64,000 nucleotides of DNA from Deltaproteobacteria bacterium (GCA_018266075.1 JAFEBB010000026.1:1-64000), one strand, 5' to 3'; shown: positions 22,854-31,949, counted from the stretch's first letter. A program made the numbers and translations. The notes: a model not told the origin generated them from the sequence alone.

Positions 22854-25163
22854 CTACTTCGGCGCCGCCATGGTCACGGCCGCGGGCTTCGCATTCGGCA
22901 GCCCTTCGCCGTGCGGGAAGCTCCAGAGCTGCTTGAACTTGCCCGTGGTCTCGTCGAGCTCGATGGCCTGGTCCACGTCCACGTTGGTGAGCACCGTGGT
23001 GTTCAGCTTCTTGTTCGGCCAGCGGATCTCGATCTTGTCGATCTTGGTGTTCTTGGCCATGCCGAAGTGCAGGCGGCTGGTGTTCGCGGCGCCGAAGCGG
23101 CTGCCCGTCCAGAGCTCCTGGAGATACGTCTTGCCGCCGGCGGTGACCTTCACCCGCGCGCCGATGGCCTGGCTGTTGGTGCCGCCGGCCACGTTGCCCT
23201 TGAAGCCGATCTCGAACCAGTGGTTCGCGTTGCCCTTGTTGTGAAGCACCATGCTGGGCCAGATGTCGCCGGGCGTGGCGCCGCCGTTGTTGATCGCGAG
23301 ATCCAGATTGCCGTCGTGGTCGTAGTCGCCGAACGAGGCGCCGTGGCCCTTGCCCCAGAGGCTCAGGTCATAGAACGGCGTGCGCAGGGCGAACTTGCCG
23401 TTGCCCAGGTTCTCGTAGAACAGGAACGGCTCGGCCTGCTGGAAGAACGGCCCGCCCGCGCCCATCACGATGTCCTGGTCGCCGTCGTTGTCCCAGTCGC
23501 CGTTGTCGGCGCCCATGGTGCCCAGCGGGATGAAGTGGGTGTCGGCGGCCATGTCCTTGAAGGTGCCGTCGCCCATGTTCTTGTAGATCGTCGACGCGTG
23601 CTGCCACTCGCGCTTCTGGTAGCCCTCGCGCTTGAGCAGGTTCGAGCAGGTGCAGATGGGCGCGAAGCCCCACTTCACGCCGGAGCTCACCACGTACTGG
23701 CCGGTGTAGAGGTCGAGCTTGCCGTCGTTGTCGTAGTCGAAGATCTGGTTGGTGTAGCCCTTGATCGCCGGGTCCTCGTTCAAGTGCGCGGCCTTGGTGA
23801 CGTCCTTGAAGGTGCCGTCCTTGTTGTTCATGAACAGGCGCTTCCAGCCCCAGCCCTGGATGAAGAGATCGGGGTAGCCGTCGTCGTTGAGATCGCCCCA
23901 GGCGACGCCCACCGTGCCGAAGAGGTTGTCCACCTTGCCCGGCGTGGTGGTGCCCGCGGCCTTGGTGACCTCGGTGAACGTGCCGTGGCCGGTGTTGTGG
24001 TACAGGCGCGTGGTCGCGTTCGCGTCGCCCACGGCGAGGTCCAACCAGCCATCGAGGTCGTAGTCGGCCCACGCGACGACCATGCCGTAGCCGGTGTTGT
24101 TCTCCACGCCCGAGCCCTTGGTGATGTCGTCGAAGGTCAGCTCGCCCCTGTTCTTCAAGAGCACGCTGGGGCCGGCGCCGTCGTAGTTGCAGCAGTGCCG
24201 GAAGATGTCGGGCTTGCCGTCGTTATCGAAGTCGCCGGGCGTGGCGATGATCATCGTGCAGTCGTTGGTGCCCAGCTTCTTGGGGTCGACCTTGGAGAGC
24301 GTGCCCTGGTTGTTCTTGTAGATCTGGTACGGGAAGAACTTGCGCTCCCAGATGAGCTCGTCCCAGCCGTCGCCGTCGAGGTCGTACCAGGTGACGCTGC
24401 CGGTGCCGCCGAGCTTGTCCACGCCGAGCGCGTCGGTGACGTTCTCGAAGGGGATGCCGCTCCAGTCCTTGGCGGGAAAGATCTCCGAGACGAACTTGGT
24501 GGAGTACTCGGCGTCGTCGTGCTTGGCCTCCCAGTCCTTGCCGTGGAGACCGACGTCGCTGAGCATGAGCATCCAGCGGGAGTCGAGCTGGTCGTCGAGC
24601 TTGAAGGCAAGGCGGGCGAACTTGCTGGCCTCGGGGTACGCCTTGAGGCGCCAGTAGGCATTGGCGATGGCGAAGGTGACGGTGGGCTCGGTGAGGAACG
24701 ACTTGGCCTTGGGCCCCTCGGCGAAGAAGGAGACGACCTTCTTGAAGTCGCCCAGGTACACCAGGGTCATGGCGTAGTTGCCCCAGGCGCGCATTCGCTC
24801 CTTGGCGTCGGGGATGGCCTCGATTCGCTTCTCGAACTTGGGGTACAGCTCGTCGCGCCGCGTGAAGAAGTTGGACTCCTTCATGAACGTCATCAGCACG
24901 GGCAGGGGCTGCAGGCGCATGTCCCCGTGGAGCATGAGGTCGATGTACATCACGTCCTTGTCGGCATCCTTGTTCTTGGCGCGCATGCCCTTCATGAAAA
25001 GGTCCCAGCCGAAGTCGTCCTCGGAGATGGACAGCTGGTTCGCCGGGCAGCGGTCCGGCAAGTCTGCTGGGTTCACGCCGGGGAGCTCGTTGGGCGTGTT
25101 GGGGGCGATCGCTGCGGCGGGAGCGCCCGCAAGCAGCAGGGTGACAAGCGGCAAAGCGACCAT
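22854..25163 (-). CDS. Secreted FG-GAP/VCBS-repeat protein with ASPIC/UnbV domain
   Basis: A 769-residue exported protein. Signal peptide residues 1-19 are followed by an alpha-helical, TPR-like region to about 230. Six or so calcium-binding FG-GAP/VCBS repeats follow, seen as DxDxDGxxD motifs (YDLDGDGWDEL, GDFDNDGKPDI, ADYDLDGWLDLAVGD, GDLNDDGYPDLF, FDYDNDGKLDLY, GDWDNDGDQDIV, GDYDHDGNLDLA), forming a beta-propeller. The C-terminal ASPIC/UnbV domain (about 600-740) contains GARVKVTAGGKTYLQEL and IEIRWPNKK. Such proteins are surface or extracellular; the biochemical role is uncertain. It is the last gene of the minus-strand run that begins with Flp pilin at 34.8 kb. Confidence 0.9.
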   Translation of the reverse strand: MVALPLVTLLLAGAPAAAIAPNTPNELPGVNPADLPDRCPANQLSISEDDFGWDLFMKGMRAKNKDADKDVMYIDLMLHGDMRLQPLPVLMTFMKESNFFTRRDELYPKFEKRIEAIPDAKERMRAWGNYAMTLVYLGDFKKVVSFFAEGPKAKSFLTEPTVTFAIANAYWRLKAYPEASKFARLAFKLDDQLDSRWMLMLSDVGLHGKDWEAKHDDAEYSTKFVSEIFPAKDWSGIPFENVTDALGVDKLGGTGSVTWYDLDGDGWDELIWERKFFPYQIYKNNQGTLSKVDPKKLGTNDCTMIIATPGDFDNDGKPDIFRHCCNYDGAGPSVLLKNRGELTFDDITKGSGVENNTGYGMVVAWADYDLDGWLDLAVGDANATTRLYHNTGHGTFTEVTKAAGTTTPGKVDNLFGTVGVAWGDLNDDGYPDLFIQGWGWKRLFMNNKDGTFKDVTKAAHLNEDPAIKGYTNQIFDYDNDGKLDLYTGQYVVSSGVKWGFAPICTCSNLLKREGYQKREWQHASTIYKNMGDGTFKDMAADTHFIPLGTMGADNGDWDNDGDQDIVMGAGGPFFQQAEPFLFYENLGNGKFALRTPFYDLSLWGKGHGASFGDYDHDGNLDLAINNGGATPGDIWPSMVLHNKGNANHWFEIGFKGNVAGGTNSQAIGARVKVTAGGKTYLQELWTGSRFGAANTSRLHFGMAKNTKIDKIEIRWPNKKLNTTVLTNVDVDQAIELDETTGKFKQLWSFPHGEGLPNAKPAAVTMAAPK

Positions 25164-25241
25164 GAGCCGGCCTCGGGGAAAGGGTGTTGCAGGACTGCGC
25201 GAGTGCGCTGAGGTTAGCAGAATCTCATCTGGCGCCCAGCG

Positions 25242-26201
25242 TCACGGAACGTGAAGTCCGGCACGATTTGCCAGGCGCTGGAGTGACTCCGCGCTCACCT
25301 TGCCGACCACGCCGCCTGCAAGCCTGCCCTGTGCGTCGAACGCGAGCGTGGCGGGGAGGTCGATTCCGTCGAGCGCGCGCGCGAGGATGGCCTCCTGCGC
25401 CGGATTCGACAAGGCCAGCGTCCAGCCCGAGCCGAGCGCCTTCAGCGCGTCCGTGTCCTTCTGGGCATCGGGCTCCATCGACAGCGCGAGCGTCTCGACC
25501 TTGTCCTGCGCGGCTTTGCGGAACGAGTCGAGCACCGGCGCCTCTTCCGAGCACGGCTTGCACCACGGCGCCCAGACGTTCACCAGCACCGGCTTGCCCG
25601 ACTTCGCGGCAGCGGCGAGCGCCGCGTCGCCCGGGTTGGCGTCGACGAGCGCTTGCAGGCTCAGCACAGGGGCAGGCGGCGGTCCGAGCTGCGCTTTCTT
25701 AACCAAAATGTTTTCGAAGCCGTCCTTGCCTTCGGTCGCGCGGATCTTGGATCCGGCGGGCACGGTCCCGAGCTTCTGAATCACTCCCGTGGGCCAGGTG
25801 ACGCTGACTTCCGCGGTCGCTGCGGGGCCGACTCCGAAGTGCGCGAGCGCCGGTCCCTGCGACAAATAGCCATGGCCCGCGCGCAGCTCGCGGCTCTGGC
25901 ACTTGTCGGCCACGCACGCGCTGACCACCGCGCCCAAGCCCATGCGATTCGTCTTCACGCCGCGCAGGCTGACCTCGATCGATTTGTTGGATCCGTCGCT
26001 GTCGTTGCGAAACACGACGAGGTTGGGCGCGTTGAGCTGGTGCACCACGAGATCCAGATCGCCGTCGCCGTCGAGGTCCGCGAACGCGCTCGAGCGGCCG
26101 TCGCCGGGCAGGTCGACGTTGGCCTGGTAGCCCACGTCCTCGAAGTGGCCGGTGCCGTCGTTGGCGAAGAGCGGGTCGCGCTCGTTGCCCGAGAACGACA
26201 T
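25242..26201 (-). CDS. C-terminal part of an interrupted FG-GAP/ASPIC/thioredoxin protein
   Basis: This frame continues, without any shift, the gene at 26286-27869; the two are separated by a single in-frame TGA (26286-26288) and the codons in between are open. It holds the last FG-GAP repeat (ADLDGDGDLDLVVHQ, about residues 41-55), the ASPIC/UnbV domain (to about 170) and a C-terminal thioredoxin/TlpA-like domain with active site WCKPC (213-217). The redox domain fused to ASPIC is unusual. If translation starts anew, the ATG at 26201 is the only candidate and has no good ribosome site. It is more likely a remnant of one gene, or is reached by readthrough or was created by a sequencing error. 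The normal partner would be exported. Confidence 0.7.
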   Translation of the reverse strand: MSFSGNERDPLFANDGTGHFEDVGYQANVDLPGDGRSSAFADLDGDGDLDLVVHQLNAPNLVVFRNDSDGSNKSIEVSLRGVKTNRMGLGAVVSACVADKCQSRELRAGHGYLSQGPALAHFGVGPAATAEVSVTWPTGVIQKLGTVPAGSKIRATEGKDGFENILVKKAQLGPPPAPVLSLQALVDANPGDAALAAAAKSGKPVLVNVWAPWCKPCSEEAPVLDSFRKAAQDKVETLALSMEPDAQKDTDALKALGSGWTLALSNPAQEAILARALDGIDLPATLAFDAQGRLAGGVVGKVSAESLQRLANRAGLHVP

Positions 26202-26285
26202 CGTCCCGAGCTTCTGGATGTCCGGGAACCCGGGGCTGTACTTGCTGCCTGGCAGGGACGCGAGGACCTCGCGCCAGTAGAAGGG

Positions 26286-26288
26286 TCA
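26286..26288 (-). other. In-frame TGA interrupting one reading frame
   Basis: The minus-strand codon at these positions is TGA. The flanking frame is open on both sides and encodes parts of one recognisable protein family. The local reading ctt-tga-ccc-ttc could derive from ctt-gac-ccc-ttc (Leu-Asp-Pro-Phe) by two offsetting single-base changes. Confidence 0.9.
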
Positions 26289-27869
26289 AAGCTCGTCTTC
26301 TCTTTGCCCGGTGTGGAAGCCGTTGGTGACGAAGAGATCCAGATCGCCGTCGTCGTCGACGTCGGCCATCTCGCAGCTCCACGCCCAGCCGCCGCGACGA
26401 ATGCCAGCCGCCTCGCCGACCTCGGTGAAGTGCAGGTTGCCGTCGTTGTGAAAGAGGCTGTCGCCGCGGGCGGCGTTGCGCGCCACGTCGAGCCAGTGCG
26501 GATCGCCGGGCACGACCTGCGAGAGCAAGCGATTGCCCGCGGTCGAATACATTTTCGAGATGTGGATGTCGGGCTTGCCGTCGCCGTCCACGTCGCCGAT
26601 GTCGACGCCCATGCCGTTGCCGGGATCGACGATGCCGCTCTCCTTGGTGATCTCCTTGAACTTCACGTGTCCGGGCGTGGAGAGGTTCTGGTAGAGCCGC
26701 GGCGCGCCCCAGTCGTTGATGACGATGAGCTCCGGTTTGTGATCGCCATCGAGATCCGCGAGCTCGGCCGCGTAGCTCCACTCGCGCCCGGCCACGCTAG
26801 CCTTCTTGCCGAGCTCCTCGAATTTGAGATGACCGAGGTTGTGCAGCAGCAAGTTGGGACGGCCGTTGTGCGCGTCGAGCAGCGTCGGGCCCGGGTGCCG
26901 CGACTCTTCACCGTACGCCGCGACGTACAAGTCGATGAGCCCATCGCCGTCGATGTCCGCGGCCGTGACGTGCGTGTACGGCCCCACCTGGCCCACGCCC
27001 GCGGATTCGGTGACGTCGGTGAAGTGGCCGTGGCCGTCGTTGCGATAGAGGCGGTTGCCGCGGCCATTCTTCTCGTTGGCCTTGTTGGCGACGAAGAGGT
27101 CGAGGTCGCCGTCGTTGTCGAGGTCCACGAAGATCGCGGCGCGGCCGTTGCCCGGATCTGCGACGCCCGCTTTCTGCGCGACCTCGGTGAAGTGGCCGTC
27201 GCCGTCGTTGCGGTAGAGGAGGTTCTTGCCGTCGCGACAGACGTAGATGTCGAGGTCGCCGTCGCCGTCGTAGTCGGCGATCGAGAGCCCGCCGTTGTCG
27301 TGGCCGCCCACGAGGCTGCGCAGCTCGACCTTCTTCTCGAAGCTCTGGTCCACCCCGAGCGCGCGCGTCACGTCGCTGAACACGGGCGCGCCGCCGGAGG
27401 TCCACTTGCGCGGCTCGAGCTCGAGCTCGGCGAACACGAGCTTGCCGTCCTTGCGGATCAAGCGCGCCTCGACGTCGCCGTGATCCGCGAAGCGCTTGCC
27501 GTCCTTGTCGAGGCCGTCGAGCGTGAGCCACAGCTTCGCGATCGCGACGTCGTGCGCCTTGTTGGTCTGGAACTGGAACGGTTTGAAGGTGCAGCGCCGG
27601 ATCACGGTTGCGTTGGCTGCGTGCGAGAAGAGCGCGTCGGAAAAATGCGCGCCGTCGAGCGGCTCGGGGCCGAGTCCGCGCGCGTGAAAATCAGTCGTGA
27701 GCGTGGCCAGCAGCTTCGACGGATCTTGTCCCTTCAGCCCGCCGCAGAACGCGCGCGCGGTCGTCGCGGCTTCGTCGGACACGGTCTCCGAGGCCTCCGG
27801 ATCCGGCTCCTGATCCGCGGGCGGAATCGGGGGCAGCGCGGCGAGCGAGGCGAGGAGGAGCGGCAGCAT
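26286..27869 (-). CDS. N-terminal part of an interrupted FG-GAP/ASPIC/thioredoxin protein
   Basis: This 527-codon frame begins with a signal peptide (MLPLLLASLAALPPIPP) and an NTF2/SnoaL-like region (about 30-150). FG-GAP repeats with DxDxDGxxD motifs follow (IADYDGDGDLDIYV, VDLDNDGDLDLFVA, ADIDGDGLIDLYVA, GDVDGDGKPDIHIS, ADVDDDGDLDLFV). It ends NGFHTGQREDEL, then TGA, after which the same frame reads PFYWREVLASLPGSKY and continues into the gene at 25242-26201. Rejoined, the protein would have 875 residues. The 3-bp gap to the di-heme peroxidase gene upstream indicates co-transcription. Confidence 0.85.
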   Translation of the reverse strand: MLPLLLASLAALPPIPPADQEPDPEASETVSDEAATTARAFCGGLKGQDPSKLLATLTTDFHARGLGPEPLDGAHFSDALFSHAANATVIRRCTFKPFQFQTNKAHDVAIAKLWLTLDGLDKDGKRFADHGDVEARLIRKDGKLVFAELELEPRKWTSGGAPVFSDVTRALGVDQSFEKKVELRSLVGGHDNGGLSIADYDGDGDLDIYVCRDGKNLLYRNDGDGHFTEVAQKAGVADPGNGRAAIFVDLDNDGDLDLFVANKANEKNGRGNRLYRNDGHGHFTDVTESAGVGQVGPYTHVTAADIDGDGLIDLYVAAYGEESRHPGPTLLDAHNGRPNLLLHNLGHLKFEELGKKASVAGREWSYAAELADLDGDHKPELIVINDWGAPRLYQNLSTPGHVKFKEITKESGIVDPGNGMGVDIGDVDGDGKPDIHISKMYSTAGNRLLSQVVPGDPHWLDVARNAARGDSLFHNDGNLHFTEVGEAAGIRRGGWAWSCEMADVDDDGDLDLFVTNGFHTGQREDEL

Positions 27870-27872
27870 CGG

Positions 27873-29246
27873 TCACTTCGCGGCGTGCTTGGCGAGCTTC
27901 TGCTGGCCGGCGGCGGCGTCGAGCAGCTTCTTGCGCAGCTCGACGAGCGCCTTGCGGTTCTCGCTGCTGGGCGTGCGGTTCTTGGCGTCGGCGACGTGCT
28001 TCTCGAACGCGTGAATCGGCCCTTCGAGGGCGGCCCGCGCGTCGCCACTCAAGCCGCGCAGCACGCCGTGCAGCTCGTGGCGCACGGTCTCGAGGCACAC
28101 CGTCCACAAATCCTGGTCATCACGCACCGGACCGTCGGTGAGCAGGCTCAGATACGCGACCGGATGCACGACTTGCTCGGAGACGCTCGGCTCGGTCGCG
28201 GGCTCGTCGACCGCGCCGACGGCCGCCAGATACGCGGTGAGATCCTTCTTCTCGTCGGCGGTGAGGCCGAGCTTGCTGCGCGCGTCGATGGTGTTCACGG
28301 CGTCGGCGAGGGTCTTCGCGGAGCCGTTGTAGAAGTACGGCGGCGACTCGGCGAGGTTGAGCAGCGTCGGCGTGTCGAAGCCTTCGGTCGGCGCGGCGTT
28401 GCCCTGGCCGTGGTGGAACGCGTGCGAGCGCCGGTCGGTGAAGAAGCTCTCCGGCACGTGGCAGCTCGCGCAGGCCATGCCGTCGAGCTGCGCGCGCGGC
28501 GCGTTGAAGAGCTTCTCGCCCCGGTGCGCAGCGGCGTCCGCTTGATCCGTGAGTCGACCAAACACGTCGAGCCGCGGGTTGGGCAAGAACTCGAGCTGCT
28601 CCACGTACACCGTCAGCGCCGTGTGCCAGTCGCGTCGCAGGGGCGGATTGGCCAGCTCCTGGCTGATCACGTGGTCCACGAACTCGCCCACGCTCGAGAC
28701 GCTGCCCGCATGACCGTACGGCCCGGTGTACTTGGCGCCGCGCAGGCTGGGGACGTTGCGCGGGTTGGTGAAGCCGTCGTCGGCCAGCGGCGTGAAGTAG
28801 TGGCTGGTCATGTCGACGTTGCCCGGCAGCTCGGCTTCCGTGCCCACGTCGATGTCCACGCTGGCGGCGCCGTTGGGGTGGCAGCTCGCGCAGCTCATGC
28901 CGAAGAACGAGGCCGGCTTTCCCAGCACCGCGGGCGCGTGGAAGAGCAGATCGCCCAGCAGAATCGTGGGCGGGAGCTTCTCCGGGTGCTGCTTGTACTC
29001 GGGGTGCTCGGCGAAGACGCGCAGGTTCCAGCTCGGCTTCTCGCGCCGGTGGTCGAACATCTCCACGAACTCGAACGACTCGCGCTTCTTCGGATCCCGC
29101 AGGACGTCGGGGTTCTCCCAGAGCGGCACGTCATTGCGCGCCACGCCGGCGGGGTGGGAGCTGGCGTCGAGCTGGGCGCGGGCGGGCGCGGCGACGCCGA
29201 GCACCAGGAGGAGCAGCGCTCGCTGGAGCCCGCGCGTTCCGGCCAT
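27873..29246 (-). CDS. Di-heme cytochrome c peroxidase / MauG-like protein
   Basis: A 457-residue exported protein with signal peptide MAGTRGLQRALLLLVLG and two c-type heme motifs, CASCH at 119-123 and CASCH at 259-263, in the spacing of the bacterial di-heme peroxidase/MauG family. These reduce H2O2 with electrons from cytochrome c, or oxidise protein side chains (MauG, MbnH). The context PSLRGAKYTGPYGHAGS and the tail LLNLAESPPYFYNGSAKTLADAV fit the family. Residues 330-457 form an additional helical domain. The start at 29246 is 11 bp downstream of the stop of the upstream gene; no Shine-Dalgarno is visible, so coupling is likely. It is followed directly by the FG-GAP/ASPIC genes, so they may share an extracellular or periplasmic oxidation role. 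Confidence 0.9.
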   Translation of the reverse strand: MAGTRGLQRALLLLVLGVAAPARAQLDASSHPAGVARNDVPLWENPDVLRDPKKRESFEFVEMFDHRREKPSWNLRVFAEHPEYKQHPEKLPPTILLGDLLFHAPAVLGKPASFFGMSCASCHPNGAASVDIDVGTEAELPGNVDMTSHYFTPLADDGFTNPRNVPSLRGAKYTGPYGHAGSVSSVGEFVDHVISQELANPPLRRDWHTALTVYVEQLEFLPNPRLDVFGRLTDQADAAAHRGEKLFNAPRAQLDGMACASCHVPESFFTDRRSHAFHHGQGNAAPTEGFDTPTLLNLAESPPYFYNGSAKTLADAVNTIDARSKLGLTADEKKDLTAYLAAVGAVDEPATEPSVSEQVVHPVAYLSLLTDGPVRDDQDLWTVCLETVRHELHGVLRGLSGDARAALEGPIHAFEKHVADAKNRTPSSENRKALVELRKKLLDAAAGQQKLAKHAAK

Positions 29247-29257
29247 CGAGGAGGTCG

Positions 29258-29686
29258 CTATTCGTCGCTGCTGCCGCTGCCGAAGCTGGAGGGCCGCGGA
29301 CCGTCGCGGCCGGGGGGCGCGTGGGGCTTCTTCACGTGCTCCTTCATGTACTCGCCGTCGATCTTGCCCTTGTCGCGGCAGCTGGCCTCGCAGAGCTTGA
29401 TCATCTCGTCCGAGTGCTCTTTGCAGGGCTTCACGCCGGCGGGCTTGCCCTTGGCGGCGAGGTCGCCGCAGTGCTCGTTCATGCTCTTCTTCATCACCTC
29501 GCACTTGTCGTCGCAGGTGCGCGGGGCCTTGCCGTTCTGCAGGTACTCGTTCTTCTTGGGGTCAACCAGCTTGGGGTTGGCCTTGATCTTCATGGCCTCC
29601 TTGTACTCGTCCTTCTCCTTCTGGGTGAGCTGACCGTGCGTCATGCTGACCAGATGAATGGCGAGGATGGGGGCAAGGGCGATCAT
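29258..29686 (-). CDS. Secreted protein with conserved Cys pairs
   Basis: A 142-residue exported protein with signal peptide MIALAPILAIHLVSMTHGQL. Six cysteines occur as CDDKC, CGD, C, CEASC. The pairs suggest a helical hairpin clamped by disulfides, similar in style to the secreted protein at 16645-17124. The C-terminus is Pro/Gly/Ser-rich. The start at 29686 is fixed by an ATGA overlap with the stop of the preceding gene. Function unknown; its place in the pilus/peroxidase run points to the envelope. Confidence 0.82.
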   Translation of the reverse strand: MIALAPILAIHLVSMTHGQLTQKEKDEYKEAMKIKANPKLVDPKKNEYLQNGKAPRTCDDKCEVMKKSMNEHCGDLAAKGKPAGVKPCKEHSDEMIKLCEASCRDKGKIDGEYMKEHVKKPHAPPGRDGPRPSSFGSGSSDE

Positions 29687-30636
29687 GGCGAGCCTTCCTT
29701 CGAGTCCTGGGCGGTGATCCACATGGCGGTCACCTGCACGGCTTTCTCGTTCCGTGAGTCCAGCCGCAGCGAGAGAGACTCCGCATTGCGGCGAAAATTC
29801 TGGGTCCAGCTCTTTCCGTCTTCACGGTGCCAGGGCACGGGCTCCACATTGAAGCCGATGCCGGGCAGCTTTTTCAAATAGAAGTCGCGGACATCGTCGA
29901 ACTTGGAGCTTACCACAAAGGAGAGGTCCCGCTGGGTGCTGGGCCCGTCGCGGATGGTGTCCACGCTCACCTCCGACGCGTCGCCGGGCACGGGGAAGTC
30001 GTCGGGGAGCTCGTGGGCCTTGTCGGGGTTGGGCTTGCCCACCGAGGCAACGATGAGCGTGCCCGAGTCGATGGGCGCGAGCGTCACCGTGCGGGTGAGC
30101 CGGTCGCTGCTGGGGAAGCTCATGGTGTACGGGCTGCGCGGGCCGCCGAGCAGGCTGCCGAACGGGCGGATCTGGTTGAGCTCGAACTGGCGGCGGAAGG
30201 ACTTGAGCACGGCGTTGGCGTCGTCGTGGGTGACCAGCTGGGCCATGCGCACCACGCCGCCGTTGATGACCGAGCCGTCGCCGATCTCCATGGGCCGCTG
30301 GCCGCGGTAGTACGCGAACCAGAACGGGTCGTTGAACGGGGGCGGCACGGCCTCGCCGTTGGGATCGAAGATCAGGTGCCCGTCGCCGCGCGGGGCGCTC
30401 GAGCACACGGCCCCTTCGCCGGTGAAGGCCGCGCTCGCGCTGCCGTCGGCGTCGCAGGCGCTCGCCAGCTCGGGTGCTGGCGCCGGGCAGGTGATTCCCG
30501 GGCCGCTGGGGCCATGGGGCAATTCAAGAGCGGCTGGACCGGGTGTTTCTTCGGGCGGCGCGCGCCCTGCGACGCGCGCTGCGCCGAACCCGCCCCCCAG
30601 GCCAGCCAGCAGGGCGAGGAGCCATCGCTTCTTCAT
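29683..30636 (-). CDS. Secreted hypothetical protein of the Tad-like run
   Basis: A 317-residue exported protein, with signal MKKRWLLALLAGLGGGFGAARVAG and a Pro/Ala-rich N-terminal 60 residues. Two beta-rich regions follow (residues 100-190 and 215-310) that look related to each other, for example DNAVLKSFRRQFELNQI-type and FDDVRDFYLKKLPGIGFNVEPV, the latter resembling small periplasmic alpha/beta repeats. I do not recognise a family. It overlaps its neighbours by ATGA on both sides (30633-30636 and 29683-29686), so it is clearly an operon member between TadE-like and the Cys-rich gene. Confidence 0.8.
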   Translation of the reverse strand: MKKRWLLALLAGLGGGFGAARVAGRAPPEETPGPAALELPHGPSGPGITCPAPAPELASACDADGSASAAFTGEGAVCSSAPRGDGHLIFDPNGEAVPPPFNDPFWFAYYRGQRPMEIGDGSVINGGVVRMAQLVTHDDANAVLKSFRRQFELNQIRPFGSLLGGPRSPYTMSFPSSDRLTRTVTLAPIDSGTLIVASVGKPNPDKAHELPDDFPVPGDASEVSVDTIRDGPSTQRDLSFVVSSKFDDVRDFYLKKLPGIGFNVEPVPWHREDGKSWTQNFRRNAESLSLRLDSRNEKAVQVTAMWITAQDSKEGSP

Positions 30637-31949
30637 CCGTTATCGTTCTTCTCGCCCAGGTAGTACGGCCCGCGGTTGTTGTCGTGGGCCTGGGTGTAGT
30701 TGCTCGACGCGGGCGAGGATTCATAACCCGGGGTCTTGCCGGAAATGAAGTCCATGTCGAACGAGGCGCCGTCCATGGAGTCGCCCTGCTTGTAGCTCGC
30801 CGAGAGGCCCGAGCTGCGGTCGTGGCGGGCCACGAGGTTCACGCCGAGGATGTTCGCCGGGCGGCCGCCCATGGACTCGATGAGCGCCAGGGTGGGGCAG
30901 CCGAAGCCCATACCCTCAGGCGAGCCGTCGGTGTTGCCAGGGCGCGCGGGGACGGCGGTGGCGATCTCCAGCTCGTCGCCGATGGCCTCGCCCATGAACG
31001 CCATGGCCATGCCCATCCAGTAGCCGTAGGTGCCGGAGACGGGGTTGAAGTCGCCGCCCAGCAGGTCGCCGGTGAACATCCACACCACGCGCTCGTAGAA
31101 GGGGTTGTCCTTCTCGGGGCAGTAGAAGATGTCGCCCGTCTTGTCTTTGATCTTTGTGTTCTTGCCCATGCCGCCCTCGCCATCGTTGATGGCCCAGGTG
31201 CCGAAGCTGACGGCGGCGTGCTCGCGGAGGGTGATGGGCTTGGCGGAGTTGGTGAGCTTCTCCACGTCCTGGCTCTGCTGGTTGTACTTGGACTTGGTCA
31301 TGTCCACGTGGGCGTGGTCCTGCATGAACTTCTCGGGGATGACGTAGTTGTAGACGTGGAGCTTGGCCCAGCAGGTGACCACGCCGCCGCGGGCGAGCTT
31401 GCTGTTGCCGAAGGCCGCCGCCTCGTTGACCGTGGAGCCGCCGATCATCCAGTTGAGGTCGGCGCCGGGGTTCACGGCGCAGGTGATCTGGCGGGAGTCG
31501 TCGGTGGCGTAGTCGGATTTGTAGTTGTCGTAGCCCACGTCGCCGAGGCCCTTGCTCTCGCCGGCGCCCGAGCCCAGGCCCTTGCCCGCGATCCACGCGG
31601 CCTTGGAGCCCATCTCGAAGTGGTACTTCTTCTCGTCGCTCTGGCTCTGGAGGTCGCCGTAGTTGTCGTAGGCCGAGGTGTGGTCGATGTACTCGAAGCG
31701 GTTGGCCTTGTAGACGTTGTCCAGCGCGGTGCTCGACGCCGACGTGTCGTCGGTACCCTCGTAGGTTCGCGAGGTGTAGTCCCACGTGGTGGAGAGCACC
31801 GTCTCCTGGACGTCGAGGAGGTGGTGGCCCAGGTCCATCAGGTAGAAGCCGTAGGTGAGCATGGGCACGAACACCAGCATGAGGATGGAGAACTCCACCA
31901 TCGCGCTGCCGCGCTCGCTCTTCAGGCTGTTCATGGAGAGGCTTTTCAT
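30633..31949 (-). CDS. TadE-like pilus assembly protein (large)
   Basis: A 438-residue protein with a TadE/pseudopilin-type N-terminus: ERGSAMVEFSILMLVFVPML (residues 12-31) has the Gly cleavage-like boundary, Glu+5-type residue and hydrophobic helix of TadE/TadF minor pilins. The rest is a large polar, Tyr/Asp/Gly-rich extracytoplasmic domain, far longer than the usual 120-200 residue TadE. It is likely a minor component or tip-associated protein of a Tad/Flp pilus. The ATG at 31949 has GGGAG upstream, and the stop overlaps the next start by ATGA. Confidence 0.75.
   Translation of the reverse strand: MKSLSMNSLKSERGSAMVEFSILMLVFVPMLTYGFYLMDLGHHLLDVQETVLSTTWDYTSRTYEGTDDTSASSTALDNVYKANRFEYIDHTSAYDNYGDLQSQSDEKKYHFEMGSKAAWIAGKGLGSGAGESKGLGDVGYDNYKSDYATDDSRQITCAVNPGADLNWMIGGSTVNEAAAFGNSKLARGGVVTCWAKLHVYNYVIPEKFMQDHAHVDMTKSKYNQQSQDVEKLTNSAKPITLREHAAVSFGTWAINDGEGGMGKNTKIKDKTGDIFYCPEKDNPFYERVVWMFTGDLLGGDFNPVSGTYGYWMGMAMAFMGEAIGDELEIATAVPARPGNTDGSPEGMGFGCPTLALIESMGGRPANILGVNLVARHDRSSGLSASYKQGDSMDGASFDMDFISGKTPGYESSPASSNYTQAHDNNRGPYYLGEKNDNG

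Noticed and set aside
26286-26288. TGA as a selenocysteine codon.
   Set aside because: The position has no expected Cys in this family, and the following sequence shows no evident SECIS-like stem. I prefer mutation or sequencing error, though it cannot be excluded by reading alone.
25653-29633. A 1326-codon open frame on the plus strand, and others of 791 and 1106 codons at 22836-25211 and 30543-33863.
   Set aside because: They are antisense shadows of the minus-strand genes. Asp/Gly-rich coding DNA in GC-rich genomes gives long stop-free complementary frames, and these translate to low-complexity Val/Ala/Glu/His/Arg-rich text without domains.
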